Shown here piece after piece: positions 48,855-60,140 of a DNA stretch of 64,000 bases. The stretch spans positions 50,667,001 through 50,731,000 of the forward strand of contig NC_083701.1 in assembly GCF_033118175.1 (NCBI RefSeq), given 5' to 3'. Position numbers and translations under genes: made by a program. This DNA comes from Dama dama (taxonomy: Eukaryota > Chordata > Mammalia > Artiodactyla > Cervidae). The notes beneath the pieces are model-generated. The model was not told the DNA's origin. It worked only from the letters and a program-made list of their open reading frames with translations, and made no database searches. Position 1 is the stretch's first letter; each line of letters begins with the position of its first letter.

Positions 48855-50266
48855 CAGTTCAGTTCAGTTGCTCAGTCGTGTCCGACTCTTTGCGACCCCA
48901 TGAATCGCAGCACGCCAGGCCTCCCTGTCCATCACCAACTCCCGGATTTACTCAAACTCATGCCCATCGAGTTGGTGATGCCATCCAGCCATCTCATTCT
49001 CTGTCGTCCCCTTCTCCTCCTGCCCCCAATCCCTCCCAGCATCAGGGTTTTTTCCAATGAGTCAACTCTTTGCATGAGGTGGCCAAAGTATTGGAGTTTC
49101 AGCTTCAGCATCAGTCCTTCCAATGAACACCCAGGAATTATCTCCTTTAGGATGGACTGGATGGATCTCCTTGCAGTCCAAGGGACTCTCAAGAGTCTCA
49201 ACACCATAGTTCAAAAGTATCAACTTTTCAGCGCTCAGCTTTCCTCACAGTCCAACTCTCACATCCATACATGGCCACTGGAAAAACCATAGCCTTGACC
49301 GACGGACCTTTGTTGGCAAAGTAATGTCTCTGCTTTTTAATATGCTATTTAGGTTGGTCGTAACTTTCCTTCCAAGGAGTAAGTGTCTTTTAATTTAATG
49401 GCTGCAGTCACCATCTGCAGTGATTTTGGAGCCCCAAAAAATAGTCTGACACTGTTTCCACTGTCTCCCCATCTATTTCCCATGAAGTGATGGGACCAGA
49501 TGCCATGATCTTAGTTTTCTGAATGTTGAGCTTTAAGCCAACTTTTTCACTCTCCTCTTTCACTTTCATCAAGAGTCTTTTTAGTTCCTCTTCACTCTCT
49601 GCCATAAGGGTGGTGTCATCTGCATATCTGAGGTTATTGATATTTCTCCCGGTAATCTTGATTCTAGCTTGTACTTCTTCCAGCCCAGCATTTCTCATGA
49701 TGTAATCTGCATATAAGGTAAATAAGTAGGATGACAATATACAGCCTTGACGTACTCCTTTTCCTATTTGGAACCAGTCTGTTGTTCCATGTCCAGTTCT
49801 AACTGTTGCTTCCTGACCTGCATACAGGTTTCTCAAGAGGCAGGTCAGGTGGTCTGGTATTCCCATCTCTTTCAGAATTTTCCAAAGTTTATTGTGATCC
49901 ACACAAAGTCTTTGGCATAGTCAATAAAGCAGAAATAGATGTTTTTCTGGAACTCTCTTGCTTTTCCAGTGATCCAGCAGATGTTGGCAATTTGATCTCT
50001 TGTTCCTCTGCCTTTTCTAAAATCAGCTTGAACATGTGGAAGTTTTTGGTTCACGTATTGCTGAAGCCTGGCTTGAAGAATTTTGAGCATTACTTTACTA
50101 GTGTGTGAGATGAGTGCAATTGTCTGGTAGTTTGAGCATTCTTTGGGATTGCCTTTCTTAAGGCTTGGAATAAAAACTGACCTTTTCTTGTCCGGTGGCC
50201 ACTGCTGAGTTTTCCAAATTTGCTGGCATATTGAATGCAGCCCTTTCTCAGCATCATCTTTCATTC
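48855..50266 (-). mobile_element. BovB LINE, antisense, with recognisable reverse transcriptase
   Basis: Longest BovB coding remnant here apart from the copy at 31871. The - strand frame at 49872-50264 has the RT N-terminal part (QQIWKTQQWPPDKKRSVFIP, QADFRKGRGTRDQIANI). It is frameshifted near 49900 into the frame at 49408-49902 (GIPDHLTCLLRNLYAGQEAT, GKGVRQGCILSSYLF, catalytic NLRYADDTTLMAESEEEL). The 3' end follows to 48855. The flanks share CCTTTCTT at 48847-48854 and 50267-50274, a likely 8-bp target duplication. Not active: frameshifted and lacking the endonuclease. Confidence 0.93.
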
Positions 50267-51715
50267 CCTTTCTTATTATAGTATACTTCTTCTGCTTTTG
50301 ATAGTATTATTTATCCAACTGTATCAAATCTGAGGCTTTCCAAAAGTTCTTCAGATTAACAAATTTATACCAAAAAATCAGCTTTCTGAACAGAAAGGAC
50401 ATGCAAGAACTTCTAAGTGATTTTAGTGTATTTTTTCTTTGTTGTACATAATAAAGCAATGCCATAAGAAAACTGGAGTATTAATTAGCCCAGGGTAGCC
50501 AAGATGGTAATTCAAATGTTATCTCTGAATTACCATCCATAATATATTTGAAACATGTGCATGTGTTAGTTAGGACCATTTTAGGTGAAATGCACATTTC
50601 TAATTAAATTAGATGAAAACAAATGTAAAATGAAAAGTCAGAAGTATATTTACAGTACTGATGAGTTATAAAAATGGTGATAACTCAGTCATTTTCTGTA
50701 GTATTTAGTGCTATCTATATTGTTCTAAAAGTGGCCTCAGGTTATCCATATAGAGTAACACAAATTAAAATGTAATATAAATGTTGTTACTTCACTTAGA
50801 GTAAATGTTTCCCAGTGTGAAATGAATCCTAAATTATAAATAAAGCTTAAGCATACATTGAAGTAACTATAATTTGGTTCATTCATTCATTCATTTCACA
50901 CATATTTACTTGATGAACTATTTTTAACTCTTACGCAAGATTCTCTTCAATGTCTTATATATGAGGACTGTTTATCCATAGGGTGTAGCAAAGCTTGATT
51001 TGATTAGGTTCCCTGTTGCTTAACAATAAATGCATTTAACTCTTTCAGTGGATTTAGACTACTGGTAAAGACTGAAAACATTGTAAAAACAATTCCTAAT
51101 TAATACTAATATAAACTTTCCTCACTTGAATGTAAATTCTTTTTTTAATTACATACAAAGACATATATATATAATTAGCATAAATGAATATGGCTGATAA
51201 ATTTGGAGACAGTTGTATAAATATCTCCCTCAGGACAGATGTTTAATAAGTGTTCTACTAAAGAAAGGAAGGGAACAAGAAAACAATTGGAAGAGGATGG
51301 GAATGTAATGAAGAGTTTGTTTATTAAAGATGAAAATTATAAGTCACATTTGTATGTTACTGGTGGTGACCCAGTACAGAAGGAAAACCTAGTGAATTAA
51401 AGAGATGAAAAGTGTTTAGGAATGAAGTCCTTGCAGCACAAGAACTAGGGTTAGCCTTACATAGAGCAAGGACATCTTCTTCATTGCAACACGAGAGGAA
51501 GCAGAGAATGTGGGTACAGATGCCAGAGATTCAGTGGGGGTATTCCTACTTTACTGCTTCTATCCTCTTAAAGAACTGTAAGGAAAAAAAAAGAGAGAGA
51601 GAAAGAAGAAGAGAGAGAATGAGAAAAACAACTGGAGGGAAATGTCTTTGTTACTGTAATCACCTAATACCATTTGGCACATACATGGCTAAATTTGGCA
51701 TTCTGTGTGATGTAC

Positions 51716-51938
51716 TATCGCTTCAGTTGTGTCGAACTCTCTGTGACCCCTTGGATTGTAGCCTACCAGACTCCTCGGTCCATAGCATTCTCCAGGCAAG
51801 AGCACTGGAGTGGGTTGCTGTGTCCTCCTCCAGGGGATCTTCCAGATCCAGGGACTGAACCCACATCTCTTACTCTTATGTCTGCTGCATTGGCAGGCAG
51901 GCAGATTCTTTACCAATAGTGCTACCTGTGAAGCCCAA
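51716..51938 (-). mobile_element. Bov-tA SINE
   Basis: Antisense copy from ATCGCTTCAGTTGTGTCGAA to ACCAATAGTGCTACCTGTGA. A short GA-rich run lies upstream near 51593-51625. Confidence 0.92.
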
Positions 51939-52194
51939 ATTCAGCATATATCAGGTTAAGTTTTATTTTTATTACTTCTAATAATACCTACAAAATAACC
52001 CTGAGTCTTTCTTTTTTGTTTCCCTTTATAGTGAAATATCAGGAACAAGAAATGGGTTATAAACTGCTCTTGCCCTTCTGTTTCGAACTAGTTCTAACTT
52101 TTTTGGCCCAGTTCTTTCATTAAGAAACAACTGTCAAAGTTCCATTAGTAGGGCATGCCTTTTTATTGTTTTATCTCGTAATGTGGTAGATTTG

Positions 52195-52440
52195 TAATGA
52201 GACAGTATACTTTAATACTTAGGAGCCCTGCTGTTTCTTGAGTTCAAATTCCACATCTGCTAAGAATAAGCACATAATATGATGGGAAGCTTGTATTACT
52301 CATTTAGAATAGGAATGATAATACTTCATAAGGATTTGTGTTTTAGTCTAAGAGTATATAAATTTAGCTTCTAGTAAAGTGTTTTGTACAATATGTGCTC
52401 TCAATAGAGACAATAATCATAATCATCATTATTTTATTGG
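52195..52440 (+). mobile_element. MIR SINE
   Basis: Sense MIR order: 'gagttcaaattccacatctg', 'aggaatgataatacttcata', 'aagtgttttgtacaatatgt', 'gctctcaatagag'. Confidence 0.65.
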
Positions 52441-52720
52441 TATCGATTCTAATTGTCATTCATGTTGCATATAATTGTTCAACATATATCTCTTTCTTAG
52501 ATAAACAGACTTTTTTTCAGTTTGACACAAGGTATACCAATGGAATTCTGTGAATAAGACTGCATTGTTAATATCTGTGCAATTTAAGTAAGAAATTAAT
52601 ATATTTAAAGTTAAATGTTATTAAATATGTAGGTTTTTGGATTTCTCCTATCAGGATGATAGGCAAATAAGGTAGTTTTTCTTCTGATTTTATAATGACA
52701 TTTAAGGAGTAATAATGAGG

Positions 52721-52863
52721 AGATGGCTAGATGGCATCACCAACTCGATGGACATGAGTTTGGGTAAACTCCTGGAGTTGGTGATGGACAGGGAGGCCTG
52801 GCGAGCTGCGTTTCATGGGGTTGCAAAGAGTGGGACACAACTGAGTGACTGAACTGAACTGAA
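52721..52863 (+). mobile_element. BovB LINE 3' terminal fragment
   Basis: Sense 143-bp tail: GATGGCTAGATGGCATCACC ... GGGACACAACTGAGTGACTG followed by ACTGAACTGAAC. Confidence 0.92.
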
Positions 52864-53009
52864 CATATTTTAGAAATTTCCATTGAAGTCATGATTTCAC
52901 TTGTGCTCCATACTATGGTTCACAGTCTCAGTACTTTTTATTACAAAGGTTCTATCATTTTTACTTAAGAAATGTCCCTCGGTTATGGTCTCATGTGTGC
53001 ATAGAGCAC

Positions 53010-53195
53010 TTTGTCCACTTTAAACAGCTATGTGATATAGAGCAGGGTTATCTTTTTTAAGCCTTAATTTTCTCATTGGAAAAATATGGATAATAATAGT
53101 GTCCAGACTTCTTGTGAATCCAATGAGAAACAGCTCATAGTACAAGTGTTTAAAAGATAGCAAGTGTCCAATAAATATTACATATTGCTTTACTA
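53010..53195 (+). mobile_element. MIR SINE
   Basis: Sense MIR order: 'cagctatgtgatatagagca', 'aagccttaattttctcattg', 'aaaatatggataataatagt', 'agtgtccaataaatatt'. Confidence 0.7.
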
Positions 53196-55284
53196 ATCAC
53201 ATTCTCGTCTATTTATATACCTTTTCCCTGTGACTATTACAGTTTCTATTGAATAATCAACTGGTCTAAGAGCTGTGAAACACTTGATAATTCCTATTCG
53301 TTACTAACCAAAATATAAATGTCCATTCCTTTTGGGGGGAAGACAAAGAAAGGAAGTTATTTTTCATTGTCAATTTCATTAGGTTTTGAAAGTTACATCC
53401 AAGCTTTATTTGGATAGGATAGCATTTAAGCCTATTATATGCACTTTCTAGAATGTTCCTTTCTTTATATCATTGCAGATGAGGCAAGGTTGTGAAGACC
53501 TTTTATCTCTGTAAGAATTTGTGCTTACCTTACATATTTTTGTTAGGAAAAATCAAGAATGTCATACTTAAACCTAATAGAAAAAATGCAGATATTCGTT
53601 TCAGCAATCAAATTTGAAGTAATTTGAACTAAAGAATTTAGGAAAATAAATAGAAATTATCTATGTTAATAATTTGGTGGCAAATATATTATTTCTAATG
53701 TGTAGCTTTTTAGATTTTATATATATAAAATAGTTGATAAATTAAAATACTTAATAGCAAAAACCACCATGTGTTTTATATATATATATGTATATATAAA
53801 ACAGCAGAAATAAAAGCAAATGAGAATTATTTATCATGAAAATTGCATGTTCCATAAATTTAAACAATAAATGTCAAATAACGATTCTTAACCTATTTTT
53901 ACACATGTGCCTAATACTTACTATTTTCTAATATTATATAATTGCTTTTAAATCATGCTAATTTTGTGAGATTATTTCAGTCCATGGCATTTTAAATGGC
54001 TATTTATTTTCTTCAATGGCTATAGCTTTTGTTTTAATACATAAAACAAAAATGATTGATGCCAAAATAAATGTTACTTTGCCTACCCACAAACACAGTG
54101 AATAGCCAGTATAGAGATTAAACTTTGAATAAGTAAAAAAAATTAAGACAATAGCATTCACAGCAAGTCATTGTGTCTGTGTATATTTAACTAATTGCCT
54201 TTAGAACTCAAGTAATTCCAAGAAGAAAAATATTTGGTCTTTTACTAAACCCTGTCATTCTCTATTTTGTTTTAAAATCTTACTCCTAATTTATTTATTA
54301 ATTAAGAGAAAAGATATGGTACAGTTTTACCACCTCTCTTCCTTCGAGTCAACCAGCCCCCAAAGGCAAATGAATATTTTTACATATATTAGCTGTCATA
54401 TTGAAGCCTTCAGATTTTAGTTACCAGGTTCCAATTTAAATCCTGAAGCATAGTAAATCTGATGATAGGGCCCAAACATCTTTTTTCTCTCAAATTCTGG
54501 TAAGCCACAGTTATACTAACTGCTTTCATTTCAGTATTTGTGTAACATTGCTGTATGTACATTTTTACTTTTGAGAATGCTCATACTAAGCTTCAAGTTT
54601 TTTGCAGATGCAAGAGTCCAGCACATAGGAAGCCTCAACAACAATGATAAAAACAACAACAAAATAAATTGTTTTCATTATCTTTTATATCATTCTGCTT
54701 TTCAGTTTGATAGCTGTAGCATATTTTACATTTATATCACTCCTTTCCAATGAAAACTTGCTAAGTGTAAATCTTATATGTAGAACATCCCAATCCACTT
54801 TTATATTGTAAAGCCAGTTCATAGATCAGTTTTAGTGTTAGTGGAAACCATCCCAGAGCAATTCAAGAAAAACTTAATAACTGAGTTTATCCCAAAAATT
54901 TACCAAAAAAGTGTCTATCAATATTAAAATATTGTAATTGCCAGACCCTGTGATGCCTAATGGATGTTCTGCTAAGGAACACTGATAGGTATTAGAGAAC
55001 AAATCCACTTGGAAATTGGACCCATGCCCCTGCCCCGCTTCCCTCCATATTCTCCCATATGAGTTTGATTTTTATTCGATTATCAACTAAAAATAACTCA
55101 AAAGATCATTCGAATATTTTAAGATAGACACGTTTATGCACACTATAGCATTTCTGTTTGTGGATATACTCTCTGTATTTTTAATAATTTCTTAATGAGG
55201 TTTATTATATTTAACTAAGAAAGAAATTGTACCTTGAGGACAGTTAACAGGTAGAAGAGGACATTCTCCTGTATTTAAAAATTT

Positions 55285-55500
55285 GACTTCTGAAACCAGA
55301 CTAACTGGGGTGTAAACCTTGGTTCTGCACTCTAATTTCTGTAATATTTAAAAAGTTACTTAATCTTCCTAAACTTTAGTTTTTGCATCTCTAAAATATT
55401 TAAGAATAATAATGGCACTTGACTGATTGGGTTGTTAGTAGAATGAAATGAATTATACATGTTAAGTCCTTGTCCTTGGCCATTGTTCAGAAATGCTAGC
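55285..55500 (+). mobile_element. MIR SINE
   Basis: Sense MIR order: 'ctgaaaccagactaactggg', 'ccttggttctgcactc', 'agttacttaatcttcctaaa', 'tctctaaaatatttaagaat', 'gattgggttgttagtagaat'. Confidence 0.7.
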
Positions 55501-55714
55501 TTATCCATACAATAAAGCAAAACTGTAAGATTGCTGATGATGTATGTAATGATACATGGTTTTAATTTAAGTGACAGGTAAAATGACATTTGTAGTCTAC
55601 ATTTTGTAACCTTTTTTAAAAGTAACCCTTTAAAAATTAACCCTTTAAAAATAACTTTCTTTCACTCTTTCCAAGGTATATTAAAGAATTTGTTTTATTA
55701 ATTTTGTGTATGTT

Positions 55715-55782
55715 ATATATGTGTGTATACATATATGTGTGTGATTATGTGTGTGTGCATGTATATATATATATATATATGA
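55715..55782 (+). repeat. (TG)n/(TA)n microsatellite
   Basis: Mixed TGTG, TATA and GTGTGTGCATG runs ending in a pure (TA) stretch at about 55763-55780. Confidence 0.85.
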
Positions 55783-56016
55783 AATCACTTTTTTGTTATT
55801 TCAGCTTTTATGCATACCACAAATATTAGAGTTTTTGTTATTTTTTAAATTGATATAGTCCCCTTGATCCCAAATGACTTGGAGAGTCAAAGCATTACAA
55901 TATTTATGTGAGATGGTCTTGTTTCTTTGTTGTGTATGTATGTGTATTAAGCAGATGAGCTACAAAAAGAATGCCTGGTGGATTAAAACAGATTGATTGG
56001 TATATTGATGAAACTA

Positions 56017-56054
56017 TGTATCTATGTATGTATGTATCTATCTATCTATCTATA
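56017..56054 (+). repeat. (TATG)n(TATC)n microsatellite
   Basis: Tetranucleotide run of TATG units followed by TATC units. It falls inside a short open frame (55971-56198) that is not a gene. Confidence 0.9.
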
Positions 56055-56559
56055 GCTACCTACCTACCTGTGTGCCTGGTTATTAACCTACTAGGGATGT
56101 ATGCAACAGAATCTGTTCATGGGTGCCACACTACACAGTTTGAACAATTCAAAGTCTGTTCAGTTTTGTGTCTGCTTATTTCCCCTTTGTATTCCTAGCA
56201 CCCAACACAATGCCTGGAATATATTAAGTTAGTGAATAAATGAATGAATACTAGTTATGTGTCTGAAATCCAGCAATTTTTGTACTTTAATATGCAGTTT
56301 AAAAAATAATGTATACAAGTACTGAACCTACATTTATGAATATAGTTTAATAATAGCTTAAATGAAAAAGTTAATTCTTTGTCTTGATACTTAATTATCA
56401 TGTGCTTTAGAGTAAATCTGCTTTGTAGTAATTCAAAATAATTAAGCTGTTCCTATTCCATTAACCTGTATGATGTAGTTAATTATATTATTAAATGTGC
56501 CATATATTGTATATATTAATAAAAGAACAGTTGTTTTCCTGTAGTACCATACCACTCTC

Positions 56560-57880
56560 CTCTAATAATTTTTTAAACTAAAATTTAGATAATTTTAGAT
56601 TTCTATACAGTTGTCAGAAATAATAGAGATCCTGTATATCCTTTACCCAATTCCCTCCAATGGCACTTTCTTGTATAACTATAGCACAATATCACAACCA
56701 GAAAATTGACATTGATACAATCCACAAACCTTATTCAGATTTCATTAATTTTACATATGCTCCTTTGTGGGTGTATGTTTATTTTGTTTATATAGTTCTG
56801 TGTAGATTTGATCACCACCACCAGAGGCAAACCACAATGCAATTCCATCACAAAGATCCCTCTTTTGAGTGTTTTATAGTCATAGTCATCTCCTTCCATC
56901 TCCTCCCCCTACAATGTTTGGTAACTAGTAATCTGTTTTCCTGCTTTGTAATTCTGTCACTTCAAGAATGTTACCTAAGTAGAGGCTATTGTATTTTTTT
57001 ACTCATCATACTTGCTTTCAGATACACCTAAGATGTTCTATGTATCAGCATTCCTTTTTTATTGCTGAGCAATATTCCATGGTATGAATTTAGTTTAATG
57101 GTTCACCTGTTGAAGGACATTAGGTTTGTTCTTAGTCTTTGAAGAAGAAGTGAAGTCACTCAGTCAGTGTCTGACTTTTTGCAACCCCATGGACACCAGG
57201 CTTCTCTGTCCATGGAATTTTTTAGGCATGAGTACTGGAGTGGGTTGCCATTTCCTTCTCCAGGGAATCTTCCCGACCCAAGGATCGAAACCCAGGTCTC
57301 AAGCATTGTAGACAGACGCTTTACCGTCTCAGCCACCAGTAAAGTCCTCTTAGTCTTTAGTTCTGACAAAGAAAACTCCTGTGAACATCCATGTTCAAAT
57401 TTTTATGTGAACACAAGTTGTCATTTCACTGGAATAAATATGCAAGAGTACACTTACTGGGTCATGGTAAGCATATATTTATTTTTTCAAGAAAGTGTCG
57501 TCTTTCCAGAGTGGCTGTACAATTTTACATTTCTACCAAAAGTGTATGTGTAATTCATTTTCTTTCTTTTTTTTTTTAAGAATCTTCCCAGCATTTGGCG
57601 TTACCATATTTTTTTTTTAAATTTTAGCTAATTTGATAGGTATCTCATTGTGGTTTTAATTTGCATTTCTTTAATGGTTAAGGATGCTGAACATCTTTTC
57701 ATGTGCCATCTCGTATCCCCTTTATTGAAATGTTTTTTGCCCATTTCGTAATTTGATTTTTTCTTCTTTTTTTTCCCCAGTTCTAAGAGTTCTTCATATG
57801 TTCTAGATACTAGTACTTTGTGATATATAGGCCAAGCAAATATATTCTTCTAATTTGCAGCTGTCTCTTCATCCTCTTCA
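56560..57880 (-). mobile_element. Old L1 3' region, antisense, split by a SINE
   Basis: Phrases such as 'ctatagcacaatatcacaac', 'agaaaattgacattgataca', 'gataggtatctcattgtggt', 'tttgcatttctttaatggtt' and 'ccatttcgtaatttgat' identify an old mammalian L1 antisense. The open frame at 56660-57031 is a by-product. Interrupted at 57141-57347. Confidence 0.75.
57141..57347 (-). mobile_element. Bov-tA SINE inside the old L1
   Basis: Antisense copy with an exact 11-bp target duplication TCTTAGTCTTT at 57130-57140 and 57348-57358. Confidence 0.95.
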
Positions 57881-58039
57881 CAATGTCTCTCACAGAGCAT
57901 CAGAATAATGAATTTTGAGTAGATTTATTATTTAGCTACTAAAATGTCATGTTACTGCTTGAAGCAAGTTAACAAATGAATTATTTATGAAAAAAAAATT
58001 TTAAAGTATTTATTATGCAGGTATTTAAAAATTAGCAAT

Positions 58040-58390
58040 ATTTTTTATCAAATTGAGGTATTGTTGATTTACAATGTTATATTAATTTCAGATGTACAGC
58101 ATAGATAATTTTTATATATTATATATGCAATATATGTGCATGCTCAATCATGTCCAATTCTTTGCGACCCTATGAGCTGTAGCCCAACAGGCTCTTCTGC
58201 CCATGGGATTTTCCAGGCAAGAATAGTGGAGTGGGTAGCCTTTTGCTCCTCCAAAGGATCTTACTGACCCAAGGATTGAACTCACATCTCCACCATTGCA
58301 GACGGATTCTTCATCTGCTGAGCCATCAGTGAATTATACCTCATTTAAAAAGCAACAAGGATATATTTGTATAGCACAGGGAATTACGAC
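58040..58390 (-). mobile_element. Cetartiodactyl L1 3' fragment interrupted by a SINE
   Basis: The pieces 58040-58133 ('attgaggtattgttgattta', 'ttcagatgtacagcatagat') and 58333-58390 ('agcaacaaggatatatttgt', 'atagcacagggaatta') belong to one L1-type 3' region, with a Bov-tA between them. The strand call is tentative. Confidence 0.55.
58134..58332 (-). mobile_element. Bov-tA SINE
   Basis: Antisense, diverged: GTGCATGCTCAATCATGTCC to CATCTGCTGAGCCATCAGTG. It ends about 190 bp before the sushi exon acceptor at 58520. Confidence 0.9.
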
Positions 58391-58519
58391 CCAGGCATTC
58401 TTAAGTTATTTTTTTTTAAAGCATGTAGACATGTAGAAGCCTCTCAAATATGAGGTCTGGAACTTTGAAATTGATTTTGGTTGGCATCAAAACTAAAAGT
58501 TTGTTTCTGTTGTTCACAG

Positions 58520-58711
58520 GTTCTGTTGCCACTGCGTGTCGTGACCCAGGGGTTCCTATGAATGGAACTCGAAATGGGGATGGACGAGAACCTGGAGACA
58601 CTGTGGTTTTTCAGTGTGACCCAGGATATGAACTTCAAGGAGAGGAAAGAATAACCTGCATTCAGGTAGAAAATCGATACTTCTGGCAGCCCAGCCCACC
58701 AGTTTGTATAG
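58520..58711 (+). CDS. CSMD3: CSMD3 internal exon, complete sushi (CCP) domain
   Basis: A second 192-nt phase 1-1 sushi exon. The four cysteines lie in TACRDPG, FQCDPGYE, ITCIQ and PPVCI, and the conserved tryptophan is in YFWQPSPP. The segment MNGTRNGDGREPGD contains an N-glycosylation sequon (NGT). The acceptor is TGTTGTTCACAG and the donor GTATGA. With the four earlier exons it makes one uninterrupted 290-codon reading frame plus one base. The next domain should be a CUB beginning with Ala-x-Cys-Gly-Gly; no such exon is visible from 58712 to 64000, so it lies downstream of the window. The residues here (REPGDTVVFQCDPGYELQGE) are my strongest cue for CSMD3 rather than its paralogues, from memory of the family. 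Confidence 0.94.
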
Positions 58712-58987
58712 GTATGAATTTAGAACAATTAAAATTTTATGTAAGTGTGAAACGATGGTTAAAAACTGGTTTCAGTGTTATTAAGAACATTATTCTGGAA
58801 TACGTTCTAGATCTCAGAGGTCTATGACCTTCCAAAAAATGCACAAAATTGTAAATCATTATTATTTTTCCCCTGAGGAGAGAGTGGGTCTATAATTTCA
58901 TTATATTCTTAGTGGTTTTAACACTCTTCCAAAAAAGTTTAGAATCAAAGTTCTTGAAAAATCTTCATCTTGCCTTATCTGCTATGT

Positions 58988-59245
58988 TGTTGTTCATTGT
59001 TGTTCAGTCACTAAGTTGTGTCCAACTCTTTGTGACCCCATGGACTACAGCACACCAGGCTTCCCTGTCTTTCACTATCTCCTGGAGTTTGCTTAAACTC
59101 ATGTCCATTGAGTCATTGATGCCATCCAACTATCTCATCCTCTGTCACCCTCTTCTCCTCCTGCCCTCAGTCTTTCCAGAATCAGGATCTTTTCCAATGA
59201 GTAGACTCCTTGCATCAGGTGACCAAAGTATGAGGCTGCCAAAGT
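58988..59245 (-). mobile_element. BovB LINE 3' end, antisense
   Basis: Begins TTGTTGTTCATTGTTGTTCA and runs through GACCCCATGGACTACAGCAC and CTCATCCTCTGTCACCCTCT. It starts about 280 bp after the sushi exon donor. Confidence 0.9.
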
Positions 59246-60009
59246 ATATATCATCTGCCAAACAAATGTAGTTATCCAGTACTTTTAAAATCTACAAAAT
59301 GGATTCAGACGCTGTATTTGAAATGGGTCATATTGATCTTGCCTCTCTAATCGTTATTTCTTCTAAGAAAGAAAGTTTTATCAGAATTTGAATTTGAGTT
59401 TTAGGGCTTTTATTTTTCCTTCAATCCATGTATTCCAGATCAGTTTTTATTTTGACGATTTAAGGATTTGCAACCACTTGGTTCATACTTCCAACTCTCT
59501 GTCTTTTGTTTCCATGCCCTGTTCTTGAATCTCCAAATTAGACTCTTGAAAATCAAGACACACATTATTTCTTTACCAAGTGTGAGAAAAACCTTTGGAT
59601 TAAAAATAGTGAGAAAATATGCTATATAATCTTAACAAAAAAAGATCTCATCATTAAAGTTCTTATATTCAACTAATTCAATCTCAAACCTGTGGTTCTA
59701 GTATCATCTAGAAAATATAATGCATTTTGACCGAAGTTTGTCCTGTCTACTCAAAACTTTATTTATATGCATATCCTTTCCTTTGGTACACTGTAAGCAA
59801 CTTGAGAGAAGATTCCATTTCTTGTTCATTGTATTTCTTCTAGCATGCAAATTTAGCACATTTAGGAGAGAAAGACTTATTTTTGTTCACTTATATCTAA
59901 CTCATAAATACATTTTCACTAATTATTTCACAGAGTCACATGATAATAGGAAAAGAGTGTTTAGTACTTAAGCACTCAATTATTCAGATTTATTTTATTC
60001 ATTTTATAT

Positions 60010-60140
60010 TTCTTATGCATGAGATGGAAACTCAAATACATTAGTGTGTCCTACACACTGTTATAGGCATTGACGATTTAGCATAAAAATAATATAGAAG
60101 AGTTCTCTGTTCTTATGAACCTACTTCTAATAAAGTGAAA
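60010..60140 (+). mobile_element. L2-like fragment (tentative)
   Basis: 'tgtcctacacactgttatag' followed by 'gagttctctgttcttatgaa' resembles the L2 segment around 'ccaggcactgttctagg'. Weak. Confidence 0.4.

Larger units (their letters stand above)
37576..58519 (+). other. CSMD3: CSMD3 intron, 20,944 bp
   Basis: Large intron with Bov-tA SINEs, MIRs, old L1 pieces, and BovB copies at 47716-47995, 48855-50266 and 52721-52863. Stretches 37740-38449, 38646-39600, 40171-44538 (except repeats listed separately), 45721-46536, 46659-47282, 48000-48846, 50275-51715, 51939-52194, 53196-55284 and 55501-56560 show no exon. The 42360-42480 patch faintly resembles an L2 3' end, too weak to annotate. Confidence 0.88.

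Noticed and set aside
48786..49292. 168-codon plus-strand open frame
   Set aside because: Antisense reading of BovB 3' sequence. The same pattern recurs at 3423-3749, 21428-21733 and other BovB copies.
49408..50264. Reverse transcriptase open frames with YADD, considered as a possible domesticated RT or retron-like system
   Set aside because: They are plainly BovB, frameshifted, 5' truncated and flanked by a short target duplication, with no associated genes or RNA element.
51412..51858. 148-codon open frame, second half recognisable
   Set aside because: The second half is an antisense Bov-tA; the first half has no splice signals or recognisable domain.
56660..57031. 123-codon open frame
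   Set aside because: Falls inside an old antisense L1 and shows no domain.
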